From: an uncultured Eubacteriales bacterium
GTDB lineage: Bacteria > Bacillota > Clostridia > Oscillospirales > Acutalibacteraceae
Assembly: GCA_934457415.1 (NCBI GenBank)
Contig: CAKSHM010000011.1
Span: forward strand, 1 to 56,577
DNA length: 56,577 nucleotides
Direction of reading: 5' to 3'
Position numbers and translations under genes: made by a program. Within the stretch, counting starts at the first letter, position 1. Every line of letters begins with the position of its first letter. Below, in pieces: positions 52,687-56,577 of this stretch. Below the pieces are notes generated by a model. The model saw nothing but the letters and a program-made list of their open reading frames with translations. It was not told where the DNA came from and did no database searches.

Positions 52687-55600
52687 AAAAGCGAATTATT
52701 TCCTGTGTATTGGCTTTAGCGCTTTTGCTCGGAAGTGTTTCCGCATTGCAGCTTATAGCCGTCACACCGGAAACAGGTAAGAAAAGCTTAAAGGTACTCA
52801 CAATCGGCTGCAGCTTCGGCGTGGACGGGAATCAGTATTTTTATGATGTGGCAAAAAGCGCAGGCTATGACGCAACAATCGCATACACCTATATAGGCGG
52901 TGCGGAATTTGAGGATTACCTTTTAAGAATACACGGTGATAATACATATTGTGTTAATCATGAGTCCGTGTATAAAAATCAGGATCCCGTTTATAATGAA
53001 AATTCCGATCTTTCTAACGGAAATTGGGAAACATGGCTTTATAAGGAAACAGATAATGAAACCTTAAATCTTAATGCCGGCTGGTATAGATTGGCTTTAA
53101 CAAACGAAACAAAGACTGTCGGCGGAGTCGAAAAAGAAATCGGCGCCATTTATAAAAAGGGAGAAAGTACCCCTGTTTACTATTATTATAGCGATACTCC
53201 GGCTAACAGCGCCGTTCAGTATTTCTTATCAAAAACTGCTGACGGCGAGTATACCCAGGACCTTTCGGGAGAAAACAGTGCGGTTTCTTATTTCCTTTCA
53301 ACTCAGAGTGAACGCGCAAATAAGGTTAAAAATGCAATCGGAAAAGAAGATTGGGATTATATTGTTCTTCAAAGCGGTGAGGACAGACAGGGTTATGAAA
53401 ATTTAGCCTTCTTAAAAGAAATGTATGCTTATTTCAAGAAAATAGCTGCGGAGAACAATAATAATGATGTTAAAATTGCTTATCACATGACATGGGAATA
53501 TCCGTCAGTAGGCGTTTACACTTGGCCACAGGACAGAGCCGAAAAAGACGGAACCCTTGTTAAGGATGAACAAGGAAACAATATTATTGATCAATTTGCC
53601 GCTTATCCTTCGGTAGTTCAGTATATGGCAGACTATTCAGGCGGCCGCCCGAATTATGAAAATATGGATATCCTTGAACAATACAATCCTGACGATATGT
53701 ATAATGCTATCGTTAAACAAGGAGAGGAAATCCAGAATCTTAATGAAGGACTTACAGATAATACCGAAAAATATTTCAATATAAAAGGAAGCACCACTTC
53801 AAAAAATGCCTCTGAATATAATGAGTATTTAACAAACGCCTACGGCAGCGATGTTAATGTCAGCAATATAACCGTTATTCCCAGCGGAACCTCGGTTCAT
53901 AATATTAAGACAATTAAATGGTTCAAGGAAAATCATGAAAACGCTCTTTACAGAGACTGTATTCATATGAACCTTTATTTCGGAAGATATGTTGCCGCTA
54001 TGACATTTTTAAGGTCGCTTACCGGCGATTCTCTCGAGAATGTCAAGACAAATCTTATTCACGGATCATGGCTTAAAATCGCTAAAGCTGCTGTTAATGC
54101 TGCTTGTGAAAATAAATTTGCTTCAACCGACCTTAGTTCTCAGTTCCCTGTAGAATATGAGGAAGTTGATACATCTGTTTATACAGAGGTTGAAAACAAA
54201 GCGACAAATTGTGAATGGGACGCAAAAAATAATTTAAGTAATTTTTCAACAAGTGTAATCAACGGAAAAGAACCCGTTTATTCGGACGGCTATTATCTTC
54301 CTAATTTAAAGACGGATGATAATGATTTTAATGCGGAGCATAGGGGAAAAACATCGGCTATAAAAGCGCTGACAGATGCAGCCGCCATGCAGATTCTTTT
54401 CGATGTTCAATATCCTTCTTATCAGTCAAGAGCTTATACCGGTTTAGGCGTAAGGCTTGTCTATGATTTAACAGGCTCGGCAGAGAAAAATTATTGCGTA
54501 GACAGCTTTGAATTTGTTCAGGGAAATGTCGGATATAATCTTGAAGCAAGCTATGAAATTTATGTAGGCGACGAGATGGAAAGCCTGTTTGATTATAGCA
54601 ACCGTATTTATGCGTTTGACGCTAAATCGGCAGTGGCTGACGCTAAAGCAAAGGCTGCCGCTGACGGTGTTACCGATGTTACAACAATCCGTACAAATTA
54701 TATTCAGAAGCTTTTCCGTCAAAAGGTAAACATAAATAAGAAAAATGCCGATGTAAACGGAAGATATTTCGGTATAGTTTTCACCGATTATACTACTTGG
54801 AGCGATACTGAAAGGAACGAAGGAAATAATGCAACAGTTCACAGTGTTTATGCGCGCGAGCTCGGCGTATGGGGAACAGAAAAAAGTGTAAATAATACTG
54901 TTCCTGAAGCGGTCAAAAAAGAAAATGTAAGTGTTGACGGAACTAATGTTACCGTTAAAACGGAATACGGTTATGAATACAGTATTGACGGCATTGACTG
55001 GCAGAAATCAGGGGTATTCGCAAACTTAGAGCCGCATACCTCATATAATCTTTACCAGCGCATTGCTGAGACAGAGACTGAAATGGCAGGACCTGCTTCA
55101 GAGCCTTTGGCAATTACGACTGAAAAGTATTCAGCAACTGCTCCGACTTCAGCGCCCGAAATTGATAATACCACCGAAAACTCTGTTACCTTAAAGACGG
55201 TCAATGGAATGCAATATAGCTGCGACGGCGGAAATTCATGGCAGGACAGCAATGTTTTTTATGCTCTTGATACTAAAGAAACCTATCGTTTCTGTATGAG
55301 AGTTAAAGAAACCGAAGAAACAATGCCGAGCCTTGCCGGACCTGTTTATGAATACAGATTAAGCAAAATTTCAGGCGAAAAAAGCGAAGTAAAGAACATA
55401 AAAAGTGATAATAACGGCTATGCAGCCGCATTTACACAGTTTGGCAAAGATGTTGCCGATTGGTCCCAAAGCGTTTTGTTAAACAAAAAGCCTCTTGATA
55501 ACAGCAGCGCTCTTATAGTAGGAAGCAATACAAGCGAAGAGATATACGGAACTTTAACAAACGGAGCGGTCGATAATCCGAATTATGGAACAACTCTCGG

Positions 55601-56360
55601 TATTTCCAAAAATGGTTATGTTATTTATGATTTCGGTAAGCTGACAAAAATCAATAGATTTGCATTTGCTCAGGAGAATCCGTATTGGGCAGGTGAGGCT
55701 ACTTATGAGGTTTATGCAGGAATGAATGATGATGACAGCTTATTTGATTCTTCAAATTTGATTTTTAATCATGAAGCAGTAACTTTTAATTCATCAGATA
55801 AATCTCAGACATCATTTATTCAGACTATTGCATTTGATTCCGGTAAAGAACCGATTGCAAGATATATTGCCGTAAAGGTTTTAGAGGGCAACTCAAGTAC
55901 ATCCGGCAAAAACTCATATCCCCGTGAAATCGGTGTTTGGGGAAGTGCCTATGAAGCTAATTTCGATACTGCCGAAGTTCCTGTTATCGAATCTTTTAAG
56001 AACGGAAAGGTTACCTTAAAGGCTGTTGAAGGTTATGAATATTCAGACGGAATTAACGGCTGGCAGTCTTTAAATGTATTCACTGTATCAGCAGGAAAAC
56101 AGTACAGATTTTATCAGAGAATTGCCGAAAAAACAGGATATGCTCCGAGTAAGGCAAGTGACGCTGTACCTTTCGTAGTTACTACAGGTATTAAAGGAGA
56201 CGCAAATGCGGATGGTGAGTTTAATATCTGCGACCTTGTTTATATCAATGAATTTATAAATAAAACAGTTGAGGCGGTAAGCACTGACGCAGATGTAAAC
56301 ACCGACGGCGTAATTGACGGAAAAGATATGACAGAAGTCAGAAAACTGCTTTTAAAATAG
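52683..56360 (+). CDS. Secreted DUF4886 (SGNH-like) protein with discoidin-like modules and type I dockerin
   Basis: The protein has 1225 residues. RBS AAAGGAG precedes ATG 52683; overlap with the epimerase gene is 4 bases. A signal peptide (about 1-30) is followed by an SGNH-like DUF4886 domain (about 36-480) with LKVLTIGCSFGVDGNQYF as the nucleophile block and YRDCIHMNLYFGRYVAA late, matching the usual DxxHxN-type end. Two discoidin-like modules follow (about 510-735 and 905-1095). Short FN3-like repeats (GYEYSIDGIDWQKSGVF and similar) lie between and after them. The last 57 residues are a type I dockerin with two Ca-binding loops (GDANADGEFNICD and DVNTDGVIDGKD). It is probably an esterase or related hydrolase assembled onto a cohesin-bearing scaffold. 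Confidence 0.8.
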   Translation: MKKRIISCVLALALLLGSVSALQLIAVTPETGKKSLKVLTIGCSFGVDGNQYFYDVAKSAGYDATIAYTYIGGAEFEDYLLRIHGDNTYCVNHESVYKNQDPVYNENSDLSNGNWETWLYKETDNETLNLNAGWYRLALTNETKTVGGVEKEIGAIYKKGESTPVYYYYSDTPANSAVQYFLSKTADGEYTQDLSGENSAVSYFLSTQSERANKVKNAIGKEDWDYIVLQSGEDRQGYENLAFLKEMYAYFKKIAAENNNNDVKIAYHMTWEYPSVGVYTWPQDRAEKDGTLVKDEQGNNIIDQFAAYPSVVQYMADYSGGRPNYENMDILEQYNPDDMYNAIVKQGEEIQNLNEGLTDNTEKYFNIKGSTTSKNASEYNEYLTNAYGSDVNVSNITVIPSGTSVHNIKTIKWFKENHENALYRDCIHMNLYFGRYVAAMTFLRSLTGDSLENVKTNLIHGSWLKIAKAAVNAACENKFASTDLSSQFPVEYEEVDTSVYTEVENKATNCEWDAKNNLSNFSTSVINGKEPVYSDGYYLPNLKTDDNDFNAEHRGKTSAIKALTDAAAMQILFDVQYPSYQSRAYTGLGVRLVYDLTGSAEKNYCVDSFEFVQGNVGYNLEASYEIYVGDEMESLFDYSNRIYAFDAKSAVADAKAKAAADGVTDVTTIRTNYIQKLFRQKVNINKKNADVNGRYFGIVFTDYTTWSDTERNEGNNATVHSVYARELGVWGTEKSVNNTVPEAVKKENVSVDGTNVTVKTEYGYEYSIDGIDWQKSGVFANLEPHTSYNLYQRIAETETEMAGPASEPLAITTEKYSATAPTSAPEIDNTTENSVTLKTVNGMQYSCDGGNSWQDSNVFYALDTKETYRFCMRVKETEETMPSLAGPVYEYRLSKISGEKSEVKNIKSDNNGYAAAFTQFGKDVADWSQSVLLNKKPLDNSSALIVGSNTSEEIYGTLTNGAVDNPNYGTTLGISKNGYVIYDFGKLTKINRFAFAQENPYWAGEATYEVYAGMNDDDSLFDSSNLIFNHEAVTFNSSDKSQTSFIQTIAFDSGKEPIARYIAVKVLEGNSSTSGKNSYPREIGVWGSAYEANFDTAEVPVIESFKNGKVTLKAVEGYEYSDGINGWQSLNVFTVSAGKQYRFYQRIAEKTGYAPSKASDAVPFVVTTGIKGDANADGEFNICDLVYINEFINKTVEAVSTDADVNTDGVIDGKDMTEVRKLLLK

Positions 56361-56396
56361 AATTAAAGTTAAATTTAAGCTCTTTAAAGCATAAAA

Positions 56397-56461
56397 GGGC
56401 TGTTTTGGAAACATTAGTATTATATTTGGAAACATTTGTGTATTATATCCAAAAACAGCCC
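56397..56461 (+). repeat. 10-bp inverted repeat enclosing two operator copies
   Basis: GGGCTGTTTT (56397-56406) and AAAACAGCCC (56452-56461) are exact reverse complements, with 45 bases between them that contain both GGAAACATT copies. No T tract follows the right arm, so it is not a normal terminator. It lies between the dockerin gene and the next gene. Confidence 0.6.
56403..56440 (+). promoter_or_regulatory. Tandem direct-repeat operator upstream of the right-edge gene
   Basis: TTTTGGAAACATTAG (56403-56417) and ATTTGGAAACATTTGTG (56424-56440) lie in the same orientation, 21 bp apart measured from GGAAAC. The proximal copy begins 39 bases before the TATAAT at 56467. This reproduces the layout of the araC/GH27 intergenic region. 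Confidence 0.65.
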
Positions 56462-56466
56462 TATGA

Positions 56467-56472
56467 TATAAT
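56467..56472 (+). promoter_or_regulatory. -10 box of the right-edge gene
   Basis: TATAAT at 56467-56472 has only a poor -35 (TATATC with a 17-base spacer), as expected for an activator-dependent promoter. The ATG is at 56517, preceded by AGGAGGAAAG. Confidence 0.55.
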
Positions 56473-56516
56473 GAATATAGTTAAATTGGCAATCTAATGA
56501 TTTAGGAGGAAAGAAA

Positions 56517-56577
56517 ATGAAAAAACTCATAGCAATCATTTCAGCACTGACGATGGCAGTGACGGTAATGTGCGTCG
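56517..56577 (+). CDS. 5' end of an exported protein (cut by window edge)
   Basis: Twenty complete codons are present. TTAGGAGGAAAG lies 5-10 bases before ATG 56517, a very strong ribosome site. The peptide MKKLIAIISALTMAVTVMCV is a signal peptide start with two Lys and a hydrophobic core. It has its own promoter with the tandem operator, so it begins a new transcription unit of the same regulon. Function cannot be told. A surface binding protein or enzyme is likely by context. Confidence 0.7.
   Translation, partial: MKKLIAIISALTMAVTVMCV

Noticed and set aside
1..56577. CRISPR array, defence island, prophage or insertion sequence
   Set aside because: No regularly spaced direct repeats, Cas, integrase, transposase or phage structural genes were seen. 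The window is explained by glycan uptake and degradation genes.

Overview
The window looks like part of a low-to-moderate GC, Gram-positive, spore-former-lineage anaerobe, probably a gut or rumen clostridium of the Oscillospiraceae/Ruminococcaceae type. The support is: strong AGGAGG-type ribosome sites, lipoprotein signals, a type I dockerin, a SpoIIID-type helix-turn-helix with a sigma-E-like promoter, and many sugar ABC importers without their own ATPase. This assignment is inference; there is no rRNA or other taxonomic marker gene. I see no tRNA, rRNA, transposase, integrase, phage gene or CRISPR array.

The window holds two related glycan-uptake gene clusters on the + strand. Cluster A (1-19461) contains: the 3' end of a membrane-anchored protein, a secreted foldase-like protein, a beta-helix lipoprotein, a lipoprotein sugar-binding protein, a very large modular solute-binding protein with its permease pair, an NHL/TPR membrane protein, a Yip1 protein, a DUF5696-like protein with a second permease pair, a transmembrane AraC-type regulator, and a cytoplasmic GH78-like hydrolase. 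A short SpoIIID-like gene and a terminator (19480-19761) separate it from cluster B.

Cluster B (19800-56360) starts with a cytoplasmic hydrolase operon (GH31, GH78, esterase), closed by a bidirectional terminator. A divergent AraC-type regulator comes next. Then a probable 30-kb operon follows: GH27, an NHL/TPR-Yip1 fusion, a DUF5696-like lipoprotein, permease pair 2, two GH39-like enzymes (one lipoprotein, one apparently cytoplasmic), the large solute-binding protein, permease pair 1, a 1763-residue discoidin-repeat surface protein, a lipoprotein sugar-binding protein, an ADP-ribosylglycohydrolase-fold protein, an aldose epimerase-like protein and a DUF4886/dockerin protein. A new gene begins at the right edge.

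The inferred working model is this. Surface proteins with discoidin/CBM-like modules, lipoprotein enzymes and a dockerin protein bind and trim a complex glycan. Two binding-protein/permease systems import oligosaccharides using an ATPase encoded elsewhere. GH27, GH31, GH78 and an esterase finish degradation in the cytoplasm. Alpha-galactosyl and rhamnosyl linkages and ester decoration point to a plant cell-wall polysaccharide, possibly pectic, but the substrate cannot be fixed from sequence alone.

The most notable signals are three. (1) A repeated TTGGAAACATTTGT operator lies at a fixed distance (38-39 bp) from the -10 box of three promoters, probably the AraC regulator's regulon. (2) A conserved but block-permuted module (large binding protein + pair 1; NHL/TPR + Yip1 + DUF5696 + pair 2) is present in both clusters, with NHL/TPR and Yip1 split in A and fused in B. 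(3) The large solute-binding proteins carry two jelly-roll-like modules and a coiled coil but no lipobox.
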